A stretch of DNA of 64,000 nt. Origin: Ignavibacteriae bacterium HGW-Ignavibacteriae-4. GTDB lineage: Bacteria > Bacteroidota > Ignavibacteria > Kapaibacteriales > UBA2268. The translations under genes were made by a program, and so were the position numbers. Location of the stretch: NCBI GenBank assembly GCA_002839765.1, contig PGYR01000002.1, positions 84,449-148,448 of the forward strand, read 5' to 3'. The notes under the pieces were generated by a model. That model was not told the DNA's origin and searched no databases. It worked only from the letters and a program-made list of their open reading frames with translations. Of this stretch, positions 1 to 9,071 are shown one piece after another (position 1 is the first letter of the stretch; each line of letters begins with the position of its first letter).

Positions 1-527
1 ATATCTTTTATTATATCTTCTAAGTATTGCAATACTTTTGTATCTGTAAATACAGATTCTTGTGTATTGCTTTCTACATTGAATAGTAAATAGTCCAATG
101 CAGGAAAACCCTTTGCCTTAAAGTTAGAAGAAGTAACAAGCGAATAAGTTCCTGATGCGATATTATCTTTTATTCTAATTGTATCAGTCGGGAAAGTATT
201 CAGAGTTTGTCTTAATACTACATCTTCAGCAGGTCCGAAACCATAAGCAGAACAATATTGCCAGCTATTCCGAAGGTCTGAAAAAGCTTGACGAACTTTA
301 TTATATCTTTGTTCAGAGTATTCTAGTTTCAGTTCAGCAAATCTCTCAATCAATGTATTTGATTTTAGGTATAAATCTTCAAAAGCAGGTATTATCAAAT
401 TATCAGCATAATTTGTTAAAAGTGCTTTTTTATCAATATCTATTTTTGGGTTGCCAGTATTCTCGTTGCTGCATGAAAGCATAAATACAGCTATGAATAA
501 TACATAAATCACTTTCTTAAAGATCAT
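1..527 (-). CDS. Imelysin-family lipoprotein (partial, 3' end outside window)
   Basis: This reading frame is open to the left edge; about 175 residues are visible. It starts with ATG at 527, inside the last codons of the DUF4856 gene upstream (11-bp overlap), so the two are probably translationally coupled. The N-terminus is a lipoprotein signal (MIFKKVIYVLFIAVFMLSCS). Further on come a long helical stretch and, near residue 140, the segment GFPALDYLLF, which is characteristic of the imelysin / peptidase M75 family. In characterised bacteria these are periplasmic or surface lipoproteins linked to iron or heme uptake; most are not proven peptidases. The pairing with DUF4856 proteins fits that role, but no TonB receptor is visible here. 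Confidence 0.85.
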   Translation of the reverse strand, partial: MIFKKVIYVLFIAVFMLSCSNENTGNPKIDIDKKALLTNYADNLIIPAFEDLYLKSNTLIERFAELKLEYSEQRYNKVRQAFSDLRNSWQYCSAYGFGPAEDVVLRQTLNTFPTDTIRIKDNIASGTYSLVTSSNFKAKGFPALDYLLFNVESNTQESVFTDTKVLQYLEDIIKD

Positions 528-1614
528 TCTGAACGCCTTCTAGTTTATAAGCATTAACTAGTATTTCTATTGCCTTGTCAATGTCTGTACTTGTGGTATT
601 CCAGAAGTTTGTACCAATTTCTGCAAGTGCGTTTTCATAGTGGAAGCCATTACTTTGTGGGTTAAACTGTATTGACCAAAGTAGAATCCAAGCTCCTGTC
701 AGATTATGATGCTTAAGTGCAACATCTTCAAAGTCTGCTTTTGCAATTTTCAAATAATGAATTGCTGTTGAGGCAAGTACTAATTCCCAATTTTTTCTAA
801 TACTATTTATAGCTTCGTATTTTCCAGTGCTATCGTTGTTGTTAATTGCGGCCCTACCTTTCAGAAATCCTTCTTTCATTAATAACTTATTTGTGTAAAG
901 TAAATCATTTCTATCGTCTGATAGTTTTGCTACATACTTTATATCATTATTTAATTTAGGAAAATCTAAAGTAGCCCCAAAGTATCCAAAGGCTTGATCC
1001 CAGTTATGTTGCATCTGAGTTCCTTTTCCCTCGATTATTGTTTTATTATCTATATTTTTGCCAATCTTATCATCAGAAGTAAAAACTTGGGCGACTTGAT
1101 AATAAAATAATGCTCCCCATAAACCTTTCTCAATCATTTGAAGGTATTCTTTACCAACTGAATCCACTAGAAAAGTCTGTGACTTATCTTTTGTTACTAG
1201 AATTCCTTTCTTATTATTCGCTGCTGTTCTGGTAGTAGAGGCGTTATTAATATCTCCAAAATAGAATTCTATAAATGCTGTTCTCAGTTGGTCTGTTTCT
1301 AAATACAAACTTTCCTCACTCGAGTTTAATGACGAGTTAACGAAAGGTGTGCCGTTATTTTTGAACATACTATTTAGTACGCCAGCACTTATAGGCACTT
1401 CATTTTTAATAGCATTCGTTATCAAACTTTTCATTTCTTCTAGCATTTCCATCTGAATCAATTGCTTCGAATAGTCAACATTGTCGAAGTTGTAGGTCTC
1501 AGGTATTGTATATGTCTTAGGATCGGGGTCGGGGTCAACTTTAGTCGATTTATCATCACTGCATGATGTAAATAACATAGTTAGAACCGAAAGAAACAAA
1601 ATCATTTTTTTCAT
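517..1614 (-). CDS. DUF4856 lipoprotein, copy 1
   Basis: This is a 365-residue lipoprotein with the signal MKKMILFLSVLTMLFTSC followed by an acidic, proline-rich linker. The mature part begins YNFDNVDYSKQ and contains the family signature GTQMQHNWDQAFGYFGA, ending with an alpha-helical C-terminus. I recognise this as DUF4856, an all-alpha family often encoded beside imelysin-like lipoproteins in Bacteroidota. Its biochemical role is unknown; iron uptake is suggested only by neighbourhood. Its last codons overlap the start of the imelysin gene by 11 bp. A paralogue lies immediately upstream beyond a terminator, so this copy probably has its own promoter in 1615-1715. Confidence 0.85.
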   Translation of the reverse strand: MKKMILFLSVLTMLFTSCSDDKSTKVDPDPDPKTYTIPETYNFDNVDYSKQLIQMEMLEEMKSLITNAIKNEVPISAGVLNSMFKNNGTPFVNSSLNSSEESLYLETDQLRTAFIEFYFGDINNASTTRTAANNKKGILVTKDKSQTFLVDSVGKEYLQMIEKGLWGALFYYQVAQVFTSDDKIGKNIDNKTIIEGKGTQMQHNWDQAFGYFGATLDFPKLNNDIKYVAKLSDDRNDLLYTNKLLMKEGFLKGRAAINNNDSTGKYEAINSIRKNWELVLASTAIHYLKIAKADFEDVALKHHNLTGAWILLWSIQFNPQSNGFHYENALAEIGTNFWNTTSTDIDKAIEILVNAYKLEGVQNDL

Positions 1615-1714
1615 GATGAACCTTTTGCTTTTTATTATTTTAATTATCTACCAATCTACAATATAACATAATTAAGATAATTATTTTATGATTCTTGTGT
1701 ACTTTGTGTGGTTA

Positions 1715-1752
1715 TAAAAAAAAGAGGACTTTGGTCTCCCAATAGGCCTCTT
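1715..1752 (-). terminator. Rho-independent terminator after DUF4856 copy 2
   Basis: Read on the minus strand, a stem AAGAGG/CCTCTT (1747-1752 with 1722-1727) encloses an inner TTGG-GAGA-CCAA hairpin and is followed by a run of Ts (the A run at 1715-1723 on the plus strand). It sits about 30 bp downstream of the stop of the gene at 1782-2855, so it should separate that gene from DUF4856 copy 1. Confidence 0.75.
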
Positions 1753-1781
1753 CCTCTAATATCGTATAAATGTATAATAGA

Positions 1782-2855
1782 TTATAAATCATTAGCTATG
1801 TTTTGTAAATTATAGCCATTGACCAATATTTCTCTTGCACCGTCAATATTTTCTAACTGGATATTCCAGAAGTTCTCACCTAATCTATTAAGAGCATCTT
1901 GGTAGTATGTTCCATTTTTATCTGGACTGAATTGAACAGACCAAAGGAATCCGAAACACTCCGAAAGAGTATGAGACCTGATAGCATCATCAGTATAATT
2001 TGCTTTTGCAACATTTAGGTAATGAATAGCGGTAGTTACGAAAGTTAGTTCCCAGCCTTTTCTAATTTCTTTTACAGCTTCCCACTTAGCTTCGTCGTCA
2101 TTGTTGTTAATAGCAATTCGTCCTTTTAAATATCCATTTTTCATAAGCATATCATTCAACCCAACTAAAGCATCTCTTCCATTTGCATATTTGGCAACAA
2201 AGCTGATACCTTCTATTTCTTTTGGAAATTTTTTAGTTGCACCGAAATAACCGAAAGCCTCGTCCCAGTGGTGTTGCATCGCTGTACCTTCGCCTTCTAT
2301 TACAGTCGTATTATCAACAGACGCACCGATTTTATCTTCACTTGTATAACCAACGACTTGGTGAAGCATCAACGCACCCATTAAGCACTTTTCCAAAAAT
2401 TCTCCATAATCCCATCCCTTTGAGTTTACTATGTAAGATTTTGTTCCATCGGCAGAAGTTACTAGTCCACCTTCACCTGATTTAGCTTTAGTAGTAGTGT
2501 TAATTCGCCCCATATCTGTAATCAGATTCGTAATAAATATAACTCTACTAGGGTCAATTTTTGAGTAAATATCTTTGCCGCTTTCATTCAATTCAGCTGA
2601 TGTGAATGGATTACCCTCATTTTTTAGCATTGCATTAAGTTTCTCTATGTCAATAGCTGTACCATTTGCTTTTGCTTCTTGTATAACGGCATCCATTTCT
2701 TTTATCATTTCCAATCTTGTTGTTTGACCTGAATAATCTACGTTGTCAAAACTGTAAACTGATAAGTCTTTTGTGTCCGGATTAGTAGTACTATCATCGC
2801 TGCATGAGATAAAAAATAGACTCATTGTCGTTATTAGTAAAATTACTCTCTTCAT
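1782..2855 (-). CDS. DUF4856 lipoprotein, copy 2
   Basis: This is a 357-residue lipoprotein (MKRVILLITTMSLFFISC, then SDDSTTNPD) paralogous to the gene at 517-1614. Both share YSFDNVDYS, AMQHHWDEAFGYFGATK, the GYLKGRIAINNND block and the closing EILVNGYNLQNIANDL. The two copies are in the same order and orientation, which indicates tandem duplication, yet they are well diverged. A strong terminator follows this copy, so it is a separate transcript. Function is unknown; family context suggests a surface lipoprotein acting with imelysin-type proteins. Confidence 0.85.
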   Translation of the reverse strand: MKRVILLITTMSLFFISCSDDSTTNPDTKDLSVYSFDNVDYSGQTTRLEMIKEMDAVIQEAKANGTAIDIEKLNAMLKNEGNPFTSAELNESGKDIYSKIDPSRVIFITNLITDMGRINTTTKAKSGEGGLVTSADGTKSYIVNSKGWDYGEFLEKCLMGALMLHQVVGYTSEDKIGASVDNTTVIEGEGTAMQHHWDEAFGYFGATKKFPKEIEGISFVAKYANGRDALVGLNDMLMKNGYLKGRIAINNNDDEAKWEAVKEIRKGWELTFVTTAIHYLNVAKANYTDDAIRSHTLSECFGFLWSVQFSPDKNGTYYQDALNRLGENFWNIQLENIDGAREILVNGYNLQNIANDL

Positions 2856-3092
2856 TGTACTTTCCTATTACTATTTCTATTTGTTGTTTAAATTATAATG
2901 ACAAACATAAAAAAGCTATTTAACTAAGACTATTTCAATCCTATTTCTGTGTTCTATGTGTGGGTATCTATTTGATTGTCTATAAAAAGAGTGAAATGTA
3001 TTAAATTTTGTTGTGTGTACCCGATGTGGTTTATAATAAAAGTATTATTTGATAGTTTAGTAAGAAACGAATTGACATTATTGAGAAAAGAT

Positions 3093-5939
3093 ATGAAATA
3101 CATAATTAGAATTGCTTTACTAGCACTTTTTACAATTAGTTTAACTGCCAAAGAAGAGGCAAAAGAGTCAGATTTCCTGACTAATCCTAGGCAACTAATA
3201 TTCGAAGGTGCACGCTCAGGAGAAGGGTATTTCTCACAAGACGGTAGATACCTAATATTCCAAAGTGAGAGAATAGACGACAATCCATTTTATCAAATCT
3301 TTATGCTAGATTTTGAGACTGGTGATATAAATCAAATATCGAACGGAACTGGGAAGACCACTTGTTCTTTCATCCAAAAAGATAATAAAGGCAAAGTTCT
3401 TTATAGCTCTACTCATCTAGACCCAAAAGCAAAATCAAAACAAAAAGAAGAATTCGACTTACGTGCTTCTAGCACAAAGCGTAGATACGCTTGGGACTAT
3501 GACGAAACAATGGACATATTCTCTGCTGATTTTGATGGCAAAAACCCAAAACAGTTAACCAAAGCGAAAGGGTATGATGCGGAAGGTTCTTACTCACCAG
3601 ACGGCAAGAAGATATTATTCGCTTCTAATCGAGATGCTTACAGCAGAAAATTAAATGATAAAGAACAAAAGCAATTAGAATTCGACCCATCTTACTTCTG
3701 TGAATTATATATAATGGACGCTGATGGTAGCAATGTAAAGCGATTAACTGATAACCCCGGTTATGATGGTGGTCCATTTTTCTCACCAGATGGTAAGAAA
3801 GTTATTTGGAGAAGATTCACTCCAGATGGTCACCAAGCTGATGTTTACACTATGAATTTGGATGGTTCAGACCTAAGACAAATAACTAGTTTCGAATCTA
3901 TGTCATGGGCTCCTTATTTCCATCCAAGTGGTGAGTATATAGCTTTTGCATCTAACAAATACGGGTATGGTAATTTCGAGGTTTTCCTAGTAGATAAATT
4001 GGGTGAGAAAGAACCGGTCAGAGTTACAACCACCGATGGATTCGACGGATTACCTGTGTTTCACCCAGATGGTGATAAACTAGTATGGACTAGCGGCAGA
4101 ACTACAAATGGTAAAGCACAGCTATTCATGGCTAATTGGAATCACAAAGCTGCTCTCGAAGCCTTGAAAAATGCTCCAAAAAGAGAAAACAAAAAAAAAG
4201 TAATTAATACTGGTGCAATCAAATTAGATGAACTAGAAGCAAAAGTAAAGTACTTGAGTAGCGATGAACTTGAAGGAAGATTCACTGGTAGTGAGGGTAT
4301 TCGGTTAGCTGCCGATTTTATAGTTTCAGATTTGAAACAATTTGAATTAAAGCCGCTAAAGGGATTCAACGATCTTCGCGTCCCTTTTGACTATACCTCA
4401 GATATTGATATTTCGAAAACTGACAATTATCTATATACTATTAGTACTTCTGGTAAAGAGAACAGGATTGAAGTCGGTTCAGACTTCATGCCTCTAGCAT
4501 CAACTGATAATGGTAATTTCGGTGGTAATCTAATCTTCGCTGGATTCGGAATTAAAACATCTGATGATTCTGAATTTAAGATGAATTCTTATGCTGACTT
4601 AGATGTAGATGGTAAGTTTTTAATGGTGCTTGACGATATGCCTTCTAATCTCGATGAGGAGCAACAAAAAGCATTAACGCGCTATTCTTCACGTATGTAC
4701 AAGACCCTAACTGCTCGTGAACTTGGTGCAATTGGTATCATCTTCATCTCCGAAAGAGCAAAAATCACTAAACCGAATGATGTTCGTATGAATATCAAAT
4801 CTGGAATGTTCTTATCAGAAATAACTGAAGCTGCCGCTGGTAAATTACTAGACACAGATTTCACCAAAATCAAAGATAAAGTCGATAATTATAATCCACA
4901 TGAAAAAAGTTCATTCGACCCAAAGATACAAATAGAAGGTAACTATTCTGTTGAGAAAGTAAGATCAACGGACAATAATATAATTGGGGTTGTCTATGCT
5001 GATAATTCTGATGAATATGTAGTTATTGGTGGACACTATGACCACCTTGGTTATGGGGAAGGGGGTTCATTAGCTGATGGCGATGCTATACATAATATAC
5101 ATAATGGAGCAGATGATAATGCCTCTGGTACTACCGTAGTGATGGAGCTAGCTGAGTATTATGCTCAACTGAAAAAAGATAATCCAAAAGCTATTAAAAA
5201 GAATCTTGTATTTGCATTTTGGTCTGGTGAAGAACTAGGTTTACTTGGCTCTTCTGAATTCGTAGATCAAGCTGAGGAAAAGGGATTAAAATTCCATTCA
5301 TACCTCAATTATGATATGGTTGGTATGCTGAAAGATAATAAACTATCTATGCAGGGTGCTGGTAGTGCTGAGAATTGGAGGAAATTAATAGAAAAGAAAA
5401 ACATAATTGCTGGTTTCAATATCGGTGTTTCTGATGACCCATATTTACCGACTGACGCTACATCATTCTATAAAAAAGGTGTTCCAGTAATTGCGTTTTT
5501 CACTAATCTTCATGACAATTACCACCGCCCAAGTGATGATTTTGAGAATCTGAATATAGATGGTATGGAAAAAATAGCAAAGTTTTCTACTAAGATAATC
5601 GACGAAATACTATCTGATAAAACTGATATAACTTATAAGAAAGTAGAAATGGCTGCACAAACTAATGTACGTGGATTCGCCGTATATCTTGGTACTATTC
5701 CCGATTACGTAGCCGAAGTAGAGGGAGTAAAGCTTACGGGTGTGCGTAGTGGTGGCCCAGCAGACGAAGCTGGTCTACAGGCTGATGATATTATCGTTCA
5801 CCTAGGTGATAAATCTATCAAGAATATATATGATTACACAAATGTGCTAGCTGATTTGAAAGCAGGTTTGAAATATAAAATTGATGTAAAAAGAGGCGAT
5901 GAAATTATTAGCTTAACTATTATTCCGGGTAGCAAGTAA
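3093..5939 (+). CDS. Secreted TolB-type propeller / M28 aminopeptidase / PDZ protein
   Basis: I chose the ATG at 3093 because it gives a normal signal peptide (MKYIIRIALLALFTISLTA); an upstream start would add 39 residues lacking that character. The 948-residue product has three parts. Residues about 35-350 carry repeated PD40 blades (YSPDGKKILFAS, FFSPDGKKVIW, VFHPDGDKLVW) of a TolB-like beta-propeller. Residues about 370-840 are a family M28 zinc aminopeptidase with an inserted PA domain; ligands are visible in GGHYDHLG (about 646), GADDNASG (about 673), EELGLLGS (about 712) and YHRPSDD (about 811). A PDZ domain (about 850-948) closes the protein. It is likely a periplasmic or secreted exopeptidase. 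Its last 27 bp overlap the convergent glpQ-like gene. Confidence 0.92.
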   Translation: MKYIIRIALLALFTISLTAKEEAKESDFLTNPRQLIFEGARSGEGYFSQDGRYLIFQSERIDDNPFYQIFMLDFETGDINQISNGTGKTTCSFIQKDNKGKVLYSSTHLDPKAKSKQKEEFDLRASSTKRRYAWDYDETMDIFSADFDGKNPKQLTKAKGYDAEGSYSPDGKKILFASNRDAYSRKLNDKEQKQLEFDPSYFCELYIMDADGSNVKRLTDNPGYDGGPFFSPDGKKVIWRRFTPDGHQADVYTMNLDGSDLRQITSFESMSWAPYFHPSGEYIAFASNKYGYGNFEVFLVDKLGEKEPVRVTTTDGFDGLPVFHPDGDKLVWTSGRTTNGKAQLFMANWNHKAALEALKNAPKRENKKKVINTGAIKLDELEAKVKYLSSDELEGRFTGSEGIRLAADFIVSDLKQFELKPLKGFNDLRVPFDYTSDIDISKTDNYLYTISTSGKENRIEVGSDFMPLASTDNGNFGGNLIFAGFGIKTSDDSEFKMNSYADLDVDGKFLMVLDDMPSNLDEEQQKALTRYSSRMYKTLTARELGAIGIIFISERAKITKPNDVRMNIKSGMFLSEITEAAAGKLLDTDFTKIKDKVDNYNPHEKSSFDPKIQIEGNYSVEKVRSTDNNIIGVVYADNSDEYVVIGGHYDHLGYGEGGSLADGDAIHNIHNGADDNASGTTVVMELAEYYAQLKKDNPKAIKKNLVFAFWSGEELGLLGSSEFVDQAEEKGLKFHSYLNYDMVGMLKDNKLSMQGAGSAENWRKLIEKKNIIAGFNIGVSDDPYLPTDATSFYKKGVPVIAFFTNLHDNYHRPSDDFENLNIDGMEKIAKFSTKIIDEILSDKTDITYKKVEMAAQTNVRGFAVYLGTIPDYVAEVEGVKLTGVRSGGPADEAGLQADDIIVHLGDKSIKNIYDYTNVLADLKAGLKYKIDVKRGDEIISLTIIPGSK

Positions 5940-6671
5940 TTTAGAAATTCGTTCGGGGTAATTTGTTACTATAGCATTTATCCCGAATTTTAATATAGTA
6001 TCCAACTGCTCTTCATTATCCGCTGAGTAAACTCCCAGATAGACACCCAACTCATCACACTCATTGACCACTGCTTCGTTTAGCTGTTCGATAGAGCATA
6101 TATAAACATCGCATTGCGTCTCGGCATGTAATTTCTTCGGAGTGCTATCAGGCATTGCAATTGAGGCTATATTATAATCTTCATCTTTAGAACGAATATA
6201 CTGCACTACTCCCACGCAAAATGATGCGAATAGGCAGTTCTCTAAGTAACCGAATGATTTTACAGCATCGAGAATTACATCCACATTTTCGGAATCGAAT
6301 GTACAATCGTCATTTGTCTTTATTTCTATTATTAGATAGACTTCATTATGCTTACTGAATCTCAGTACTTCTTCTAACTTTGGTATATATACTTTTTCTT
6401 CACCCTCTGTATTCAGATTAATCTCAGAAATTTCATTGGATGACAACTTAGAAGTATCCTGATCAAGATTAATTCTTTTCAGATTAGCATCGTGATATGC
6501 AAACGGGATTTTATCCATCGAGACTTGTATGTCCACTTCTAGCATCTTTGCGCCATTGTCAACAGCTTTTTGGAAAGCAGGCATAGTGTTCTCTATCATA
6601 GTCCCAGATGCACCTCTGTGAGCTATTATGAATCTTTCATTATTTTGGACAAATTCGCGTATTGTAATCAT
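5913..6671 (-). CDS. Glycerophosphodiester phosphodiesterase
   Basis: The 252-residue protein starts at the ATG at 6671 (MITIREFVQN); the longer frame to 6722 adds residues with no family similarity. It has the GDPD TIM-barrel signatures FIIAHRGASG, ENTMPAFQKAVDNGA, LEVDIQVSMD, YHDANLKR and the late VTNYPERI. It hydrolyses glycerophosphodiesters to glycerol-3-phosphate and an alcohol. No signal peptide is visible, so it should act in the cytoplasm. Its 3' end overlaps the convergent M28 gene by 27 bp; its 5' end is 78 bp from the divergent yifB-like gene. Confidence 0.9.
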   Translation of the reverse strand: MITIREFVQNNERFIIAHRGASGTMIENTMPAFQKAVDNGAKMLEVDIQVSMDKIPFAYHDANLKRINLDQDTSKLSSNEISEINLNTEGEEKVYIPKLEEVLRFSKHNEVYLIIEIKTNDDCTFDSENVDVILDAVKSFGYLENCLFASFCVGVVQYIRSKDEDYNIASIAMPDSTPKKLHAETQCDVYICSIEQLNEAVVNECDELGVYLGVYSADNEEQLDTILKFGINAIVTNYPERISKLLATRNNS

Positions 6672-6749
6672 ACTTATCAAATTTATTATTTCGGTTTGAA
6701 AATATATTATTATATTAACCATTCTTAGAAATCGAATATAACAAAATAT

Positions 6750-8291
6750 ATGTACTCACAATTATTTTCTGCATCAGTTTTAGGTATAAATGCGTTTCTA
6801 GTGGAGATAGAATGTCATTTGGATTCCCAATTGCCAAAAATCACCATAGTCGGATTGCCCAGCTCCTCGGTCAAAGAATCGAGCGAAAGAGTATCTGCGG
6901 CAATAAAGAACTCCGATTACCTATTCCCACTGAAAAAAATAACTATCAATCTAGCACCAGCTGATGTTAGAAAAGATGGTAGTGCTTTCGATTTGCCAAT
7001 AGCACTCGGCATACTCGCATCTACAAAAGTCATAGACCAAGAGAATCTGAAAGATAAGATGATACTCGGTGAGCTAGCTCTGGAAGGTACTTTGCGAGCA
7101 GTTCATGGTACATTGTCTATTGCAATAAAAGCAAAAGAATCAGGATTCAAACAAATACTATTACCAGAAGAAAATGCAGACGAAGCCGCTATGGTCGAGG
7201 GGATAGAAGTAATCCCAATAAAAGATTTGCGAGAAGCTGTGCAATACCTACAAGGCAAGTTAGTTATAGAGCCACGAAAAGTAGATTTGAAGAAAATATT
7301 CGAATTTGACCAAAGCATATCTATGCTTGATATCAACGATGTAAAAGGTCAAGAAAATGTAAAACGCGCGATGGAAGTAGCCGCAGCTGGTGGTCACAAC
7401 CTACTTATGATTGGCCCTCCGGGTAGTGGGAAGACCATGATAGCTAAGAGATTACCTAGTATTATGCCTCCATTAACATTGGATGAGGCATTGGAAACTA
7501 CTAAGATTCATTCCGTATCTGGAATGCTAAGTAAAGAAAGAGCATTGATAACTACTCGTCCATTCCGCTCTCCGCACCATACTATATCGAATGCGGCATT
7601 AGTCGGGGGAGGAGTGTCTAATATCAGACCGGGTGAGATTTCACTAGCTCATCACGGGGTACTTTTCTTAGATGAACTACCAGAATTCAAGCGTGATGTA
7701 CTCGAGGTAATGCGACAACCACTAGAAGACAAGCAAGTTACTATCTCGCGTACCAAGATGACTATAGATTACCCAGCAAACTTTATGCTAGTTTGCTCTA
7801 TGAACCCAACACCAGACGGCGAGTCCATAGATAAATCAAGCTCTACTTCGCAACAAATAAAGCGATACCTTAGCAAAATATCTGGACCATTGCTAGATAG
7901 AATAGACATACACGTAGATGTACCTGCTGTCAACTATAAAGAGCTAGCCTCTGAGAGAAAAGGTGAACCTTCCGAAGCAATTCGTGAGAGAGTGATAAGA
8001 GCCAGACAAGTGCAATCAGCTCGGTATGAGGGGCAGAAAGATGTATATAAGAATGCGGACATAGGTAGCAAGCTAATCCGTGAACATTGCAAACTAGATG
8101 CTGCATCGCAATCACTCCTCCAAACAGCAATGGAGCGATTGGGGCTTTCCGCTCGTGCCTATGATAGAATACTAAAAGTCTCTAGGACTATCGCCGATCT
8201 AGCAGGAGACGCAAATATAAACTCTTTACATATAAGCGAAGCAATCCAGTACCGAAGTCTAGACCGCGACTATTGGGGCGATTTGAGCTGA
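6750..8291 (+). CDS. YifB/ComM-family Mg-chelatase-like AAA ATPase
   Basis: This is a 513-residue AAA+ protein of the usual family length. An N-terminal ChlI-like domain (VEIECHLDSQLPKITIVGLP ... NLAPADVRKDGSAFDLPIA) precedes the ATPase core with Walker A GPPGSGKT (about 221-228) and Walker B GVLFLDELPEF. The C-terminal helical region holds RILKVSRTIADLAG. In naturally transformable bacteria ComM is a hexameric helicase that promotes branch migration during integration of donor DNA; in others the role is unproven. It starts 28 bp after the upper end of an AT-rich divergent promoter region. Confidence 0.93.
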   Translation: MYSQLFSASVLGINAFLVEIECHLDSQLPKITIVGLPSSSVKESSERVSAAIKNSDYLFPLKKITINLAPADVRKDGSAFDLPIALGILASTKVIDQENLKDKMILGELALEGTLRAVHGTLSIAIKAKESGFKQILLPEENADEAAMVEGIEVIPIKDLREAVQYLQGKLVIEPRKVDLKKIFEFDQSISMLDINDVKGQENVKRAMEVAAAGGHNLLMIGPPGSGKTMIAKRLPSIMPPLTLDEALETTKIHSVSGMLSKERALITTRPFRSPHHTISNAALVGGGVSNIRPGEISLAHHGVLFLDELPEFKRDVLEVMRQPLEDKQVTISRTKMTIDYPANFMLVCSMNPTPDGESIDKSSSTSQQIKRYLSKISGPLLDRIDIHVDVPAVNYKELASERKGEPSEAIRERVIRARQVQSARYEGQKDVYKNADIGSKLIREHCKLDAASQSLLQTAMERLGLSARAYDRILKVSRTIADLAGDANINSLHISEAIQYRSLDRDYWGDLS

Positions 8292-8292
8292 T

Positions 8293-8350
8293 AAATCCCC
8301 TCTTTAAGCAAAGCGAAAGAAGGGTGGACTGCGAAGCAGGAAGGGGTGTT
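8293..8350 (+). repeat. Dispersed GC-richer repeat, copy A
   Basis: A 58-bp element begins AAATCCCC, continues CTCTTTAAGCAAAGCGAAAG and ends GGGGTGTT. It is much richer in G and C than the surrounding DNA. A second direct copy lies at 8890-8956. In this copy the first stem (CCCCTCTTT against AAAGAAGGG) is imperfect. It directly follows yifB. It looks like a small non-coding interspersed repeat (REP/MITE-like); no coding capacity is seen. Confidence 0.6.
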
Positions 8351-8453
8351 CAATTATAAAGAAATACAACGAAATTTGGATAAAATCAAAATTACAGAAG
8401 TAAATAGAACCTTAGAAAATTATTATGGACTTTAACTGGAAAGTAATTATTGA

Positions 8454-8858
8454 ATGAAATTTAATTTAAAAATAATAAAAAGCGTATTAGTACTAATAAT
8501 AAGTTGTCTAATATTTTTTATATTTAGTCCAATAAAACTTGTAAAAGTAAATCATGAGACTTTTTTTACTGAAGACTATTATTATTATATGATTGAAATC
8601 TATGAACAGAATCAATTATACTTCGAGAATGTAAACAAAAATGAAATATCTCTAAATAAAGTAACCCCTGCTAATGTAGTAAAAGGAACTGAATATTTCT
8701 TAACTTTTCAAGACTCCATTAAAGTAACAGTAACTACCGAGAAAAATGATACATCAAGTTATTTCCCTCTTGACAAGTATACTAATATTCGAGTACGTCC
8801 TTATCAATCATTTACCATCATGAGTTCTTCTTCAGTATATTTACTACAGGATCATTGA
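8454..8858 (+). CDS. Small membrane-anchored protein of unknown function
   Basis: This 134-residue protein has a positively charged N-terminus and one strong hydrophobic segment (about residues 9-28, SVLVLIISCLIFFIFSPI), then a soluble, Tyr- and Asn-rich domain. No family is recognised. It sits between two direct copies of a GC-richer repeat (8293-8350 and 8890-8956) with no same-strand partner closer than about 160 bp. Codon use is as AT-rich as its neighbours. It could be a recent lineage-specific gene; coding status rests on length and the clean N-terminal helix. Confidence 0.55.
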   Translation: MKFNLKIIKSVLVLIISCLIFFIFSPIKLVKVNHETFFTEDYYYYMIEIYEQNQLYFENVNKNEISLNKVTPANVVKGTEYFLTFQDSIKVTVTTEKNDTSSYFPLDKYTNIRVRPYQSFTIMSSSSVYLLQDH

Positions 8859-8889
8859 TAAAAAAAGGGAACATTACTAAGAGATCAAG

Positions 8890-8956
8890 AAATCCCCCTC
8901 TTTAAGCATAGCGAAAGAGGGGTGGCAGACACGTGCAGCGTGGCTGACGGGGTGTT
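8890..8956 (+). repeat. Dispersed GC-richer repeat, copy B
   Basis: A 67-bp element in direct orientation to copy A. Here the first hairpin is perfect: CCCCTCTTT (8895-8903) pairs with AAAGAGGGG across the 10-base loop AAGCATAGCG. A second GC-rich segment (GGCAGAC ... GGCTGACGGGGTGTT) follows. Both copies share the outer sequence AAATCCCC ... GGGGTGTT and differ in the middle, as expected for structured interspersed repeats. Confidence 0.6.
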
Positions 8957-9071
8957 AAAGTTAAACTTCAAACGAAAACATAATATGCATATAAACACAT
9001 CTACTTTGTAACCAACCTGACTTTAGATGTGTCTATATCTTAATGCGAATATAACCACAAAGGAGGACAAG

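Noticed and set aside
179..484. Plus-strand 101-codon frame
   Set aside because: It lies antisense to the imelysin-family gene, whose minus-strand frame gives a recognisable lipoprotein and the GFPALDYLLF signature.
2976..3092. Longer N-terminus for the M28 protein
   Set aside because: The 39 extra residues are Cys- and aromatic-rich with no signal character, while ATG at 3093 gives a clean signal peptide.
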